NCBI GenBank assembly: GCA_050699435.1 | Contig: JBOHGM010000004.1 | Span: 31,460-95,459, forward strand | Origin: GCA-003244245 sp050699435 | Lineage (GTDB): Bacteria > Actinomycetota > Actinomycetes > Mycobacteriales > Pseudonocardiaceae | Reading direction: 5' to 3' | DNA: 64,000 nt | Shown here: positions 25,654-33,921 of the stretch, in pieces | Layout: every line of letters starts with the position of its first letter | Numbering within the stretch: position 1 is the first letter of the stretch | Notes under the pieces: generated by a model | Told to the model about the DNA's origin: nothing | The model's database searches: none | Seen by the model: only the letters and a program-made list of their open reading frames with translations | Position numbers and translations under genes: made by a program

Positions 25654-26446
25654 CCCAGCGGAGTTGTGGCTCGCTCCGTAGGGGGCTCGCGCGATGGATG
25701 GCGGGGCGGGTGTCGAGCCCGCCGAGCACCGCCAGGGCGGCTGCGTAGTCGGCGTGCAGTGGCAGATCCTCGAGCGTGAGCGCGGGGCGCTCGGCCGGAT
25801 CTCCCGGCCATTCGATCAGTTCGGGGCGCCGGCCGGGCGGAGAGAGGATCAGCCCGGTGGGATCGATGCTCAGCCCATCCCCGGTGGCCTTGAGCGCGGC
25901 CTCCTTCCTGGTCCAGTAGCGGATCACGCACTCCGCTCTGGCCAGCTCATCGAGTCCGGCGAGGTAGGGACGCTCGGCGGGAGCGAATACCTGCGGCACG
26001 AGGTCAGCCAGCAGGTCCATCCGGTCGACGCTCGGCAGGGGCTCCACGTCTACTCCGACTGGGTGCGCGGTGCTGATCGCGACGGCCACCAGCCCGGCAC
26101 AGTGCGCGATGGACAGCTCGAACTGCCCCACTTCAGTCCGAGGACGTGGCTTGCCGTGCGGCCTTCCGCACTGCGGGCAGTCGCTGACCAGGTGAATCCG
26201 CTCAGGCGTAGTCTCGGTACGGCTGGCCAGAACCTGCTTGGTGATCACCCGGGCGGCGAGGAAGTTAAGCCGGTCCTGATCGCGCTGATAAGCCTGGAAC
26301 CGGGCCTTCTCGGGGGCGTCGAGGAGCTCGACATGGGCCAGGTAACGCGGCCCCGGCTGATCCCACCACACCTCGATGGCCGACTGAACTGCTGCAGGCA
26401 AGAACCACGCGCCTTCCTCGCTCCCCGATCGGGGAAGTGCTTTCAC
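25637..26446 (-). CDS. Sfp-type 4'-phosphopantetheinyl transferase
   Basis: The 269-residue product carries the Sfp-type motifs V-G-V-D-V-E-P (magnesium ligands) and W-T-R-K-E-A-A-L-K-A-T-G-D-G-L, and an upstream S-I-A-H-C substrate segment. It would transfer phosphopantetheine from coenzyme A to the three NRPS carrier domains. Four cysteines in C-P-Q-C and nearby positions do not belong to the core motifs. The ATG overlaps the stop of the upstream hydrolase (ATGA), so the two are co-transcribed. No iron box was seen before this pair. Confidence 0.94.
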   Translation of the reverse strand: MKALPRSGSEEGAWFLPAAVQSAIEVWWDQPGPRYLAHVELLDAPEKARFQAYQRDQDRLNFLAARVITKQVLASRTETTPERIHLVSDCPQCGRPHGKPRPRTEVGQFELSIAHCAGLVAVAISTAHPVGVDVEPLPSVDRMDLLADLVPQVFAPAERPYLAGLDELARAECVIRYWTRKEAALKATGDGLSIDPTGLILSPPGRRPELIEWPGDPAERPALTLEDLPLHADYAAALAVLGGLDTRPAIHRASPLRSEPQLRWVRDGW

Positions 26447-27339
26447 AGCGCAGCCAGCCCGTGCTGGCGCAGGAACCTGATCTGGTCGTCGATGACCCGC
26501 TCGAACATCTCACCCTGGTAGAGCGCGAAATGCCCGCCGGGGTAGTGTCGCAACTCGCCTCGTGGCGCCCGCTCGGCCATCCGAACCGCAGGCCTGGGTG
26601 GCGTGATGGGATCGGCGTCGGTGACGCATACCAGCACGGGCATGCCGAGGTGCTCGGCCCGGCGGCCGGGCCGGTACAGCGGCACGGTGAGCAACGTGCG
26701 TGCCGTGACCTCGTTGCGCCACAGCGAACCCTCGGAGACCAGTGCACGTATGCCGGGCTCAGCCTCAGGTGCGGTCATCGCCGCGACCTGCCCAGGGTGA
26801 CCGACCGCAGCCACCAGCTTCGGCGGGCGTCCCAGCAATGTCCCGATCGCGTCCCGCAGCCCCGCGAACGCGAGCCGGAGCTGCGTTCGCGGCGGGACCT
26901 GCCAGGTGACCGCCAGTCCGTCGGCGTAGGGCACCTGCGCGATCACAGCGGCCACCCGGAAGTCGCGAGCCGCCACCGCGATGACGTGGCCGCCACTGAA
27001 CGAGGAGCCCCACAGCACAATCCGGTCCGGGTCGACGCCATCCAGGTTGCGGACGTACCGGATCGCGGCGTGGTAGTCCTCATGCTGGCGGCCCACGTCG
27101 ACCAGCTGGCGGGGTTCGCCCCCGCTGGCACCGAGGTGCCGGTAGTCGAACAGCAGTACCGCCAGGCCGGCTGCAGCGAACCGCTGTGCGTAGCCGGGCA
27201 GGCCGTCGTCGCGAGTGGACGTGAACCCGGGGGCCATCACTATGCAGGGCACCCGGCCGGTGGAAATGGCAGGCCGGTACAAGTAGGCAGCGCAGTCCAC
27301 GCCGCCGGAGTCGAAGGTCAGCTCGGTACGCTTGGCCAT
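26443..27339 (-). CDS. Alpha/beta hydrolase (dienelactone hydrolase-like)
   Basis: The start at 27339 is chosen for its GGAAGGACGAGG leader; a longer frame to 27468 lacks conserved sequence. The 298-residue protein has nucleophile elbow W-G-S-S-F-S-G-G, an acid in D-A-D-P-I-T-P-P and a histidine in G-G-H-F-A-L-Y. The pattern fits small-molecule esterases or acyl transferases of the X-Pro dipeptidyl-peptidase/DLH-like group. It is coupled to the phosphopantetheinyl transferase, so a role in NRPS maturation or siderophore hydrolysis is possible. No specific substrate can be named. Confidence 0.8.
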   Translation of the reverse strand: MAKRTELTFDSGGVDCAAYLYRPAISTGRVPCIVMAPGFTSTRDDGLPGYAQRFAAAGLAVLLFDYRHLGASGGEPRQLVDVGRQHEDYHAAIRYVRNLDGVDPDRIVLWGSSFSGGHVIAVAARDFRVAAVIAQVPYADGLAVTWQVPPRTQLRLAFAGLRDAIGTLLGRPPKLVAAVGHPGQVAAMTAPEAEPGIRALVSEGSLWRNEVTARTLLTVPLYRPGRRAEHLGMPVLVCVTDADPITPPRPAVRMAERAPRGELRHYPGGHFALYQGEMFERVIDDQIRFLRQHGLAAL

Positions 27340-27495
27340 CGGCCTCGTCCTTCCCAGTCCCGGTCCACCAGCCCACGGTGATCGTCGCTGGCGGACCACG
27401 CCGGAGGCAATCCCTGCCATCCCGCAGCTCCACCTCGACCGCCCGACTCCCTGTCCCGGCACGGCCAAGCTGGGACGTCAGCAGCTAAGAGGATC

Positions 27496-28146
27496 ATGAC
27501 TACCCGGACCCGTCTGCTAGTGGCCGGGATGCTGCTCGTCGCGGCCGTGGTTGCCGCGCTGATGCTGCCGGTGCCCGGCCCGCTGCAGATGCGAGTCTGG
27601 GCGCAGTCGGCCGGCACTGCGGCGCCGGTGCTGTTCCTGCTCGGACACACCCTAGTGACGATGGCGCCGATTCCCCGCACGGTCTTCACGCTTACCGCCG
27701 GGTTGCTGTTCGGACCCCTCCTGGGGGTGGGCCTGTCGCTGACGGCGACCACGTTGTCCGCAGTACTGGCTTTCGGCGCGGTGCGGTGGCTGGGCCGCGG
27801 GCTCGTGGCACCGCAACTCGACCGCAGCGTGCTGCGGGCGGTGGACGCCCGGCTGCGCCGTCGCGGCTGGCTTGCCGTGGCGTCGCTCCGGTTGATCCCG
27901 GCGGTGCCGTTCTCGGTGCTCAACTACTGCAGCGCGGTGTCATCGATCCGGTTCCGGCACTTCCTGGCCGGCACGGTCGGGATCGTGCCCGGCTCGGTGG
28001 CAATGGTCGTGCTCGGCGACGCACTGACCGGGACCACCTCACCTGCCTTGCTCGTGGTCTCGCTGGCAGGTGCGGGGATCGGGGTCCTCGGCCTGCTCAT
28101 CGAGGCCCGCTCCGCCGCACCGGAGGAGGCCGAACTCACCCGGTGA
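27496..28146 (+). CDS. TVP38/TMEM64-family (VTT domain) membrane protein
   Basis: This 216-residue membrane protein has an N-terminal membrane segment and a VTT/DedA-like core: P-I-P-R-T-V-F-T-L-T-A-G-L-L-F-G-P near residue 60, then R-L-I-P-A-V-P-F-S-V-L-N-Y near residue 135. AAGAGGA precedes the ATG. Family members are linked to lipid scrambling or membrane homeostasis. It is divergent from the siderophore hydrolase and converges with the aminotransferase, with four bases between the stops. It probably belongs to neither group. Confidence 0.85.
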   Translation: MTTRTRLLVAGMLLVAAVVAALMLPVPGPLQMRVWAQSAGTAAPVLFLLGHTLVTMAPIPRTVFTLTAGLLFGPLLGVGLSLTATTLSAVLAFGAVRWLGRGLVAPQLDRSVLRAVDARLRRRGWLAVASLRLIPAVPFSVLNYCSAVSSIRFRHFLAGTVGIVPGSVAMVVLGDALTGTTSPALLVVSLAGAGIGVLGLLIEARSAAPEEAELTR

Positions 28147-28150
28147 CGGG

Positions 28151-29425
28151 CTATCGCCGGTTCGCGGCTGCGCCCACCGCCTCGGACATCGCCCGGGACC
28201 ACAGCGCCACGGCCTCATCGATCTGGTCAGCAGTGACGACCAGGGCGGGAATCATCCGGACGATGTTGCCGTGCGCCCCGCAGGTCAGCAGGAGCAGTCC
28301 GAGGTCGGCAGCGGCCCGCTGAGCTCGCTGCGCGGTGCCTGGGTCCGGCGACCCGTCCGGGTGGCAGAACTCGTTTCCCACCATGAGGCCGAGCCCGCGT
28401 ACATCGGCAATCGCCGGGTGGTCGGCAGCCACCTTGCGCAGGCCGTCAGCCAGCCTGCGACCCTGCTCGGCGGCGTTGTCCACCAACTGCTCGTCCCGGA
28501 TAACATCGAGGGTCGCCAGCGCGGCGGCACAGGACACCGCGTTGCCGCCGTAGGTGCCGCCCTGCGAGCCGGGCCACGCCTTGCCCATCAGTGCAGTGGG
28601 CGCGGCGATCGCAGACAACGGGAACCCGCTGGCGAGGCCCTTCGCGGTCACCACCACATCGGGGATGACACCGGCGCTGTGCTGATGGCCCCAGAACTTT
28701 CCGGTGCGGCCGAAACCGGTCTGCACCTCGTCTGCCACCAGCAGGATCCCGTGCCGGTCGGCCCGGTCACGCAACCCGACTAGGAACGCAGGCGGGGTGG
28801 GCACGTACCCGCCCTCGCCGAGGACCGGCTCGATGAAGAAGGCTGCCGTGTCGGTCGCAGGGCTGGTGGTGGCCAGCAGATAGTCCAGCTCGCGCAGGGC
28901 GTACTCGACGGCCTGCTCCTCGCTCATCCCGAGGCGAAAGCCGTAGGGGAATGGCGCGACCGCCACTCCCGGCATCAGCGGGCCGATACCCGCGCGGAAC
29001 TTGGTGCCCGCCGTGGTCAGCGCGGCCGCACCCATCGTGCGGCCATGAAACGAGCCGGCGAAGACGATCGCGTTCTGCCTGCCGGTGGCGTGGCGGGCCA
29101 GGCGCAGCGCCGCCTCCACCGCCTCGCTGCCCGAGTTGACGTAGAACAGCGAGTCCACACCATCGGGCAGCACCTCGCCGAGCCGCTCGGTCAAGGTCAG
29201 CAACGGCTGGTGCAGCACTGTCGTGTACTGCCCGTGGATCAGCTGGCCGACCTGCCGCCGCGCCGCCTCCACCACCCGCGGATGGCAGTGCCCGGTGCTG
29301 GTGACCCCGATGCCCGCGGTGAAGTCGAGATAGCGGCGATCCTCGGCGTCGAAGAGGTACACGCCCTCGCCACGCACGGCCAGGACCGGCGTGGCCTGCT
29401 TGAGGACCGGGGACAACTGGGCCAT
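28151..29425 (-). CDS. gabT: Class III aminotransferase (GabT-like)
   Basis: This 424-residue enzyme looks like 4-aminobutyrate or a related omega-aminotransferase: F-Y-V-N-S-G-S-E-A-V-E-A-A near residue 96, V-A-D-E-V-Q-T-G-F-G-R-T-G, and the PLP lysine in V-V-T-A-K-G-L-A-S-G-F-P. The ATG at 29425 is chosen because the sequence upstream contains the GntR operator and the divergent dehydrogenase promoter. With the adjacent aldehyde dehydrogenase it forms a transaminase/dehydrogenase pair like gabT-gabD, which turns GABA into succinate through succinate semialdehyde. The true substrate may be another omega-amino acid released by the amidase 8 kb away. Confidence 0.88.
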   Translation of the reverse strand: MAQLSPVLKQATPVLAVRGEGVYLFDAEDRRYLDFTAGIGVTSTGHCHPRVVEAARRQVGQLIHGQYTTVLHQPLLTLTERLGEVLPDGVDSLFYVNSGSEAVEAALRLARHATGRQNAIVFAGSFHGRTMGAAALTTAGTKFRAGIGPLMPGVAVAPFPYGFRLGMSEEQAVEYALRELDYLLATTSPATDTAAFFIEPVLGEGGYVPTPPAFLVGLRDRADRHGILLVADEVQTGFGRTGKFWGHQHSAGVIPDVVVTAKGLASGFPLSAIAAPTALMGKAWPGSQGGTYGGNAVSCAAALATLDVIRDEQLVDNAAEQGRRLADGLRKVAADHPAIADVRGLGLMVGNEFCHPDGSPDPGTAQRAQRAAADLGLLLLTCGAHGNIVRMIPALVVTADQIDEAVALWSRAMSEAVGAAANRR

Positions 29426-29451
29426 GGCGGGCTCCCGACGTCGGTGAGACA

Positions 29452-29465
29452 GATTGTCGACAATC
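29452..29465. promoter_or_regulatory. GntR/FCD-type operator
   Basis: GATTGTCGACAATC is a perfect 14-base palindrome in the divergent promoter of the aminotransferase and aldehyde dehydrogenase. It differs by one base from the site at 35855-35868 in front of the GntR gene. TTGT-N2-ACAA is the known core for FadR-subfamily regulators. Confidence 0.75.
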
Positions 29466-29557
29466 CGACAAACATGCAACCATCGAGGTGCGCCCGATGT
29501 CCAGTGGCGCGACACTCGGTAGCGAGATACCCGCCAACATGGGAAGGTCACATCGCG

Positions 29558-31027
29558 ATGAGCTCTGCCGACCGCGAGCACGCCGTCGTCGACGCAGTCC
29601 CTACCGAGCTGTTCATCAACGGCCGGTGGCGACCTGCCACCGGCGGTGGAACCTTCGACGTCGAGGACCCGTCCACCGGCAAGGTGCTGCGCGCGGTGGC
29701 CGACGCCACGCCTGAAGACGGGATGGCCGCGCTGGACGCCGCGGTCGCCGCGCAGGCGCAGTGGGCCCAGCACCCGCCCCGGGAGCGCGGCGAGATCCTG
29801 CGCCGGGCCTACGAGCTGATGATGGCGCGCCAGGAGGACCTCGCCCTGCTGATGACGCTGGAGATGGGCAAGCCGCTGGCCGAGTCCCGTAGCGAGGTGG
29901 CCTACGCCGCCGAGTTCTTCCGCTGGTTCGCCGAGGAGGGCGTTCGGATCGACGGCGACTTCGCCACTGCACCGGGCGGATCGGGGCGGTTCCTCGTGAT
30001 GCGCCAGCCGGTCGGGCCCTCGCTGCTGATCACACCGTGGAACTTCCCGGCCGCGATGGGCACCCGCAAGATCGGGCCTGCGGTGGCCGCTGGCTGCACG
30101 ATGGTGCTGAAGCCGGCCAGCCTGACTCCCCTTTCGATGCTCGCGCTGACCGACATCCTGGCCGAGTGCGGGCTGCCCGACGGAGTGCTCAATGTTGTCC
30201 CCACCTCCAGTTCCAGGCGGGTGATGGAGCCGTTGATCCGCGACGGCCGGGCCCGCAAGCTCTCCTTCACTGGTTCCACCGAGGTGGGCCGCATGCTGCT
30301 GGAGCAGTGCTCCGAGCAGATCGTGCGGACGTCGATGGAGCTCGGCGGCAACGCGCCGTTTCTGGTCTTCCCCGACGCTGACCTCGACGCCGCCATCGAA
30401 GGCGCGATGATCGCGAAGATGCGCAACATCGGCGAAGCCTGCACCGCCGCTAATCGTTTCTACGTGCATGCCGATCTGGTCGAGGAGTTCTCCCACCGGC
30501 TGGCCGAGCGGATGGGCGCGTTGCGGATCGGCCGGGGCACCGAGGAGGGCGTACAGGTCGGCCCGCTGATCGAGGCCAAGGCGCGGGACAAGGTGCAGCA
30601 CCTGGTCGACGACGCGATCGGCCGGGGCGTGCGGGTGCTCGTCGGCGGCGAGCCGGTAGACGCTCCCGGCTACTTCTACCGCCCGACGGTGCTCGTCGAC
30701 GTGCCCTCCGATGCCGAGATGGCCCACGCCGAGATCTTCGGACCGGTCGCGCCGATCTACTCGTTCAGCACCGAGGACGAGGTGCTGGCGGCCTCCAATG
30801 GCACCCCGTTCGGGCTGGTCAGCTACCTCTACACCAGCGACCTGCAACGCGCCCTGCGGGTCTGCGAACGGCTGGAGGCCGGTATGGTCGGGCTCAACCA
30901 GGGCCTGGTGTCCAACCCGGCTGCGCCCTTCGGCGGCGTCAAGCACTCCGGCCTGGGCCGGGAGGGCGGCAAGGTGGGCATCGAGGAGTTCCTCGAAATC
31001 AAGTACATCGCCGTAGCCACTGGCTGA
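29558..31027 (+). CDS. gabD: NAD(P)-dependent succinate-semialdehyde-type dehydrogenase
   Basis: The 489-residue aldehyde dehydrogenase has the substrate tunnel motif W-N-F-P, the active-site glutamate in M-E-L-G-G-N-A-P and the catalytic cysteine in G-E-A-C-T-A-A-N, which is the arrangement of GabD-type succinate-semialdehyde dehydrogenases. The ATG at 29558 has GGGAAGG 11 bases upstream; in-frame sequence before it is antisense to the aminotransferase and is not homologous. It is divergent from that aminotransferase and shares one GntR-type operator, so the two steps should be co-induced. Confidence 0.9.
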   Translation: MSSADREHAVVDAVPTELFINGRWRPATGGGTFDVEDPSTGKVLRAVADATPEDGMAALDAAVAAQAQWAQHPPRERGEILRRAYELMMARQEDLALLMTLEMGKPLAESRSEVAYAAEFFRWFAEEGVRIDGDFATAPGGSGRFLVMRQPVGPSLLITPWNFPAAMGTRKIGPAVAAGCTMVLKPASLTPLSMLALTDILAECGLPDGVLNVVPTSSSRRVMEPLIRDGRARKLSFTGSTEVGRMLLEQCSEQIVRTSMELGGNAPFLVFPDADLDAAIEGAMIAKMRNIGEACTAANRFYVHADLVEEFSHRLAERMGALRIGRGTEEGVQVGPLIEAKARDKVQHLVDDAIGRGVRVLVGGEPVDAPGYFYRPTVLVDVPSDAEMAHAEIFGPVAPIYSFSTEDEVLAASNGTPFGLVSYLYTSDLQRALRVCERLEAGMVGLNQGLVSNPAAPFGGVKHSGLGREGGKVGIEEFLEIKYIAVATG

Positions 31028-31041
31028 CTGCATGAACAGCG

Positions 31042-31056
31042 CCCCGTTCATCGGGG
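31042..31056 (+). terminator. Weak hairpin after aldehyde dehydrogenase
   Basis: CCCCG and CGGGG form a five-pair stem around a TTCAT loop, 15 bases after the stop codon. There is no T-run, so it is at best a weak or Rho-assisted terminator. Confidence 0.3.
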
Positions 31057-31129
31057 TCCGGCGGCGGTGGCACCCCTCGTGATCACACTCAGTCCCGGGG
31101 GGACTGGCCGACCGTGGAGCGGGGAGTGA

Positions 31130-31993
31130 TCAGGGGTCGCCCAGACCGGCGGCCGACCGGGTATCAGGGGGAACAGGTTTCCGTCCAACTCCACCGAACT
31201 GGTACACCCCGGTCGGGGTGCCGATATCGGTGGGGTCGGGTCGCCACCGCGAGCACGAGACCACGCCGGGCTCCAGCAGCTCCAGGTGGTCGAAGAACCG
31301 GGTCAGTTCCTGGCGGGTGCGGGTCACGATCGGGGGTGTGGCGTTCTCGTTCCATAACCGGACCGCTTCGTCCACCGCTTCGGGGCAGATCTCTGCGGTG
31401 GGATGGGAGATCGCCAGATAGCTATCCGCGGGCAGGGCGTCCACGAGCCGGTTCACGATGGCGTGCGCCTGGTCAGTGTCGGGGATGAAGTTCAGGATTC
31501 CCAGCAGCATGAGCGCAACCGGCTGGGTGAAGTCCAGGGTCCGAGCGGCTTCCCGCAGGATGGTGTCGGTGTCACGCAGGTCCGCGTCGAGGTAATCGGT
31601 GGCGCCCTGCGGGGTACTGGTGAGCAAGGCGCGGGCGTGCACCAAGACAAGCGGGTCGTTGTCGGCGTAGACGACGCGGCATGCTGGCGCGATCGCCTGG
31701 GCCACCTGGTGGGTGTTGTTCACGGTGGGCAGGCCGGTGCCGATATCGAGGAACTGCCGGATCCCCACCTCCGCGGCCAGGTAGCGGACCGCGCGGACCA
31801 GGAAACCCCGGTCGGCGCGGGCGCTGTCGGCGATGCCGGGGATGATGGCGCGGATCTGCTCGCCGACTTCTTGGTCAACGGGGTAGTGGTCCTTGCCACC
31901 CAGCCAGTAGTTCCAGACCCGAGCCGTGTGCGCCACACTGGTGTCGATCACCGCACGCTGTCCATGCTCAGGGGTTGGTGAACCGCCGGTCAT
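31130..31993 (-). CDS. DUF574 SAM-dependent methyltransferase
   Basis: The 287-residue protein matches the large actinobacterial DUF574 family: A-R-V-W-N-Y-W-L-G-G-K-D-H-Y near residue 24, the SAM loop F-L-D-I-G-T-G-L-P-T near residue 82, V-Y-A-D-N-D-P-L-V and the C-terminal G-V-Y-Q-F-G-G-V-G-R-K. Members are very numerous in actinomycetes and their substrates are mostly unknown. It heads a run of small minus-strand genes in an insert between two halves of a catabolic regulon. Confidence 0.9.
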   Translation of the reverse strand: MTGGSPTPEHGQRAVIDTSVAHTARVWNYWLGGKDHYPVDQEVGEQIRAIIPGIADSARADRGFLVRAVRYLAAEVGIRQFLDIGTGLPTVNNTHQVAQAIAPACRVVYADNDPLVLVHARALLTSTPQGATDYLDADLRDTDTILREAARTLDFTQPVALMLLGILNFIPDTDQAHAIVNRLVDALPADSYLAISHPTAEICPEAVDEAVRLWNENATPPIVTRTRQELTRFFDHLELLEPGVVSCSRWRPDPTDIGTPTGVYQFGGVGRKPVPPDTRSAAGLGDP

Positions 31994-32017
31994 GAGTATT
32001 CCTTCTCCCGCTGCGCA

Positions 32018-32308
32018 TCAACTGTTCACCGGCTTGCTTGTCTTCCGTTGTGTGCGGGTCAGCCATCGCTGGCCGTGCGCCCGGACATGGGCCAGGTCGA
32101 CCCAGCCGTGCGGGGGGACTTCCACGGTCGCGAGTACGTCCGCGGTTGCATGGCTGCCCACCTGGTTGCCGAGCAGGATGTGGGCGGTGGTGTCCCCGCG
32201 TTGCCAGCGTATCGTGTATCCTTCCACGGGTGTTGCGCTGGCTCGGAGGTGCACCCACCCGATCGGGGCCGCATGCGCTGCAGTCCCGATCGGCTTTCTC
32301 GTCGCCAT
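32018..32308 (-). CDS. Hypothetical 96-residue protein
   Basis: A basic N-terminus is followed by G-W-V-H-L-R-A, G-Y-T-I-R-W-Q-R-G-D-T-T-A and G-W-V-D-L-A-H, which suggests a small all-beta protein. It has no recognised family motif. It ends 24 bases before the DUF574 methyltransferase start and is probably in the same operon. Confidence 0.45.
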   Translation of the reverse strand: MATRKPIGTAAHAAPIGWVHLRASATPVEGYTIRWQRGDTTAHILLGNQVGSHATADVLATVEVPPHGWVDLAHVRAHGQRWLTRTQRKTSKPVNS

Positions 32309-32340
32309 AGTGCAGCCTTCCGGTCGGGAGTCCCGGGTGC

Positions 32341-32553
32341 TTAGTCCGTTTCTATGCTGATGATCTTCACGTCAGCCAGGAGCAGGGGCGTGCGGACCGC
32401 GACCAACCCTGTTGCGTAATCCAGATCTATGACCGTCCCGCTCCGAACATCCACCTTCAGCTCGTGCGGCCGATCGTGCGGGCGCCTGCGGTTTGCGTAC
32501 ACAATGCGCCGAGTCACCAGACCCCGCTGCGCTTTGCTCTTGGTTTGCTTCAT
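32341..32553 (-). CDS. Small basic hypothetical protein
   Basis: This 70-residue protein begins M-K-Q-T-K-S-K-A-Q-R-G with AAGGAGA upstream, then has V-R-S-G-T-V-I-D-L-D-Y-A-T-G-L-V-A-V, a beta-rich core. The start is fixed by the ATGA overlap with the upstream 61-residue gene and by the ribosome binding site. Function is unknown. The highly charged N-terminus could bind nucleic acid. Confidence 0.55.
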   Translation of the reverse strand: MKQTKSKAQRGLVTRRIVYANRRRPHDRPHELKVDVRSGTVIDLDYATGLVAVRTPLLLADVKIISIETD

Positions 32554-32735
32554 GTCGCTCTCCTTGCAGGTATCACCCGGCGGTACGTGGCTTGGCCAGT
32601 GTGGGTGACGCAGACCTTCTGCCGCCCAATCGGACTCGGCTGGCCAGTGCCAAGGGGCTGCCACTGATCAAGGTGCACGGACCGCCACTCGCGGCGGCCG
32701 CCCGTCAAGGACCATTCGACTGACTTCGTTCTCAC
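32550..32735 (-). CDS. Short actinobacterial protein with VCVTHTGQA tail
   Basis: The 61-residue product ends with V-C-V-T-H-T-G-Q-A-T-Y, the same tail found in the frameshifted gene at 59505-60000 and, diverged, in the gene at 60055-60363. It is much shorter than those relatives and has only the C-terminal region, so it may be a truncated family member. Its stop overlaps the next start (ATGA), which supports expression. Confidence 0.45.
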   Translation of the reverse strand: MRTKSVEWSLTGGRREWRSVHLDQWQPLGTGQPSPIGRQKVCVTHTGQATYRRVIPARRAT

Positions 32736-33080
32736 GCTGCATGCTGGCCGTACTGGGTTTCATCGCACGGTTCCTCTCGTTCGCCCCACTGGAAGGCACT
32801 AGGGTCGGTGCGACCCGTCCTGACCGTTGCCGGAGAGTGTTCCAGCGTTCGTTACGCTCGCGGGACGGGCAGACAGGCGTACGACCACGCGGGCGGCTCC
32901 AGCGCCCCGGTCCTGGCGCCCGCCGTGACGCTAGGCCACAGTCATGCGCACCCCAAGAAGGTTGCTCTGATTTGCTAGGATCTGACTATGTTGCCTCAGC
33001 AGCTTGACTACGGGTTCGCACTGTCAAAGCATGGTGCGTGTCAAGCAAACTTGAGTAACTGTCTCCAGGAGGCGATCGCG
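32736..33080. other. Divergent intergenic region of regulatory insert
   Basis: This 345-bp region separates minus-strand small genes from the plus-strand DUF6879/DUF5753 operon. On the minus strand TTGACA occurs twice, 17 bases apart (33040-33045 and 33023-33028), in a pattern that could be a promoter element or tandem operator. I see no convincing gene in it. Confidence 0.4.
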
Positions 33081-33386
33081 GTGCAGCTGACGTTCCTCGG
33101 CAAGACCACTCAAGGTGGGGGCTCCCCGACCTTGTTCGCCACCGACCGCGACACCTATGTTGTGCAGGGCTGGAAGGTCCCTGGTTACGAGACCAGCGTA
33201 GAAATCCCCAGGGGACTCCTCGGGTACCTGGAGCCCAACACCCGGCTCGCGGCGGTGCTGCACACTACCGAGCAAGATACATACGTCTTGTCGGGTGCTG
33301 CGGTGACAGATGTGAAGGCGCTGGAGCAAATGGATATTCCTGATCACGAGACGTGCATCGAAGTCGGCAAGGTTTCGGGAAGGTGA
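33081..33386 (+). CDS. Small protein upstream of DUF6879/XRE pair
   Basis: The GTG at 33081 has AGGAGG eight bases upstream. The 101-residue protein starts L-T-F-L-G-K-T-T-Q-G-G-G-S-P-T-L and contains two rough repeats of the form D-T-Y-V-x-x-G followed by E-T-x-x-E-I/V. A similar short protein usually precedes DUF6879 genes in actinomycetes. It overlaps the next gene by four bases, so the three-gene unit is translationally coupled. Its biochemical role is unknown. Confidence 0.75.
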   Translation: MQLTFLGKTTQGGGSPTLFATDRDTYVVQGWKVPGYETSVEIPRGLLGYLEPNTRLAAVLHTTEQDTYVLSGAAVTDVKALEQMDIPDHETCIEVGKVSGR

Positions 33387-33910
33387 CGCTGATGAAGCTG
33401 CTGAAGGGCGAGTCGTTCGACAATCTTTTCCGCATTTTCCACCGGACAGCATTTCACTTGGAGTTGAAGGATTCCTACCATGTTCCAGAGGAGGCTGGCC
33501 CCTTTGAGCTGTTCTTGGCGGAAAAAGCTGATGACTTTTCTTGGCACCAACCATGGTTGAGGCTCGTCCGTGACGCTACTCAGGCCGGGAAGAGCGTGAC
33601 CCGGGTCCGTGTCGTGACGGTTCCACATTCTGACTACGCTCGTTGGGGTCTAACCGTTGCACCGTTGAACATCGAGGCGGGGGAAGATATTCGATGGCTA
33701 CCTCGTCATCTGACTAGTGGTATTGATTTTCCTCCTAATGATTATTGGCTGTTCGACGACAGCAGAGTAGTTTTCACCATCTTTCAGGATGACGGTCGCT
33801 TCGCGGGCGGGGCGGAAGCATCTGATCCGAACATTATCGAGCAGTGCCGCAAGGTCCATGAGCAGGTATGGGCGCTTGCGATCCCGCACGATAAATATGC
33901 TTCGATGTAG
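33383..33910 (+). CDS. DUF6879 family protein
   Basis: The GTG at 33383 overlaps the preceding stop. The 175-residue product has the DUF6879 landmarks: F-D-N-L-F-R-I-F-H-R-T-A-F-H-L-E, then V-T-R-V-R-V-V-T-V-P, G-E-D-I-R-W-L-P-R and N-D-Y-W-L-F-D-D. The family is always found beside XRE regulators in actinomycetes and its function is not established; a toxin-antitoxin-like or signalling role has been considered. Base composition of this gene is visibly lower in GC than its flanks. Confidence 0.85.
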   Translation: MTLMKLLKGESFDNLFRIFHRTAFHLELKDSYHVPEEAGPFELFLAEKADDFSWHQPWLRLVRDATQAGKSVTRVRVVTVPHSDYARWGLTVAPLNIEAGEDIRWLPRHLTSGIDFPPNDYWLFDDSRVVFTIFQDDGRFAGGAEASDPNIIEQCRKVHEQVWALAIPHDKYASM

Positions 33911-33921
33911 CGTGGCGTACC

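Noticed and set aside
28151..31051. 966-residue minus-strand frame extending the aminotransferase upstream
   Set aside because: The part beyond 29425 is antisense to the aldehyde dehydrogenase and its promoter, with the composition expected from a shadow frame. The homologous protein starts at M-A-Q-L-S-P (29425).
32741..33007. Plus-strand 88-residue frame in the divergent region
   Set aside because: It is arginine-rich without motifs, has no ribosome binding site, and runs over the leader of the next operon.
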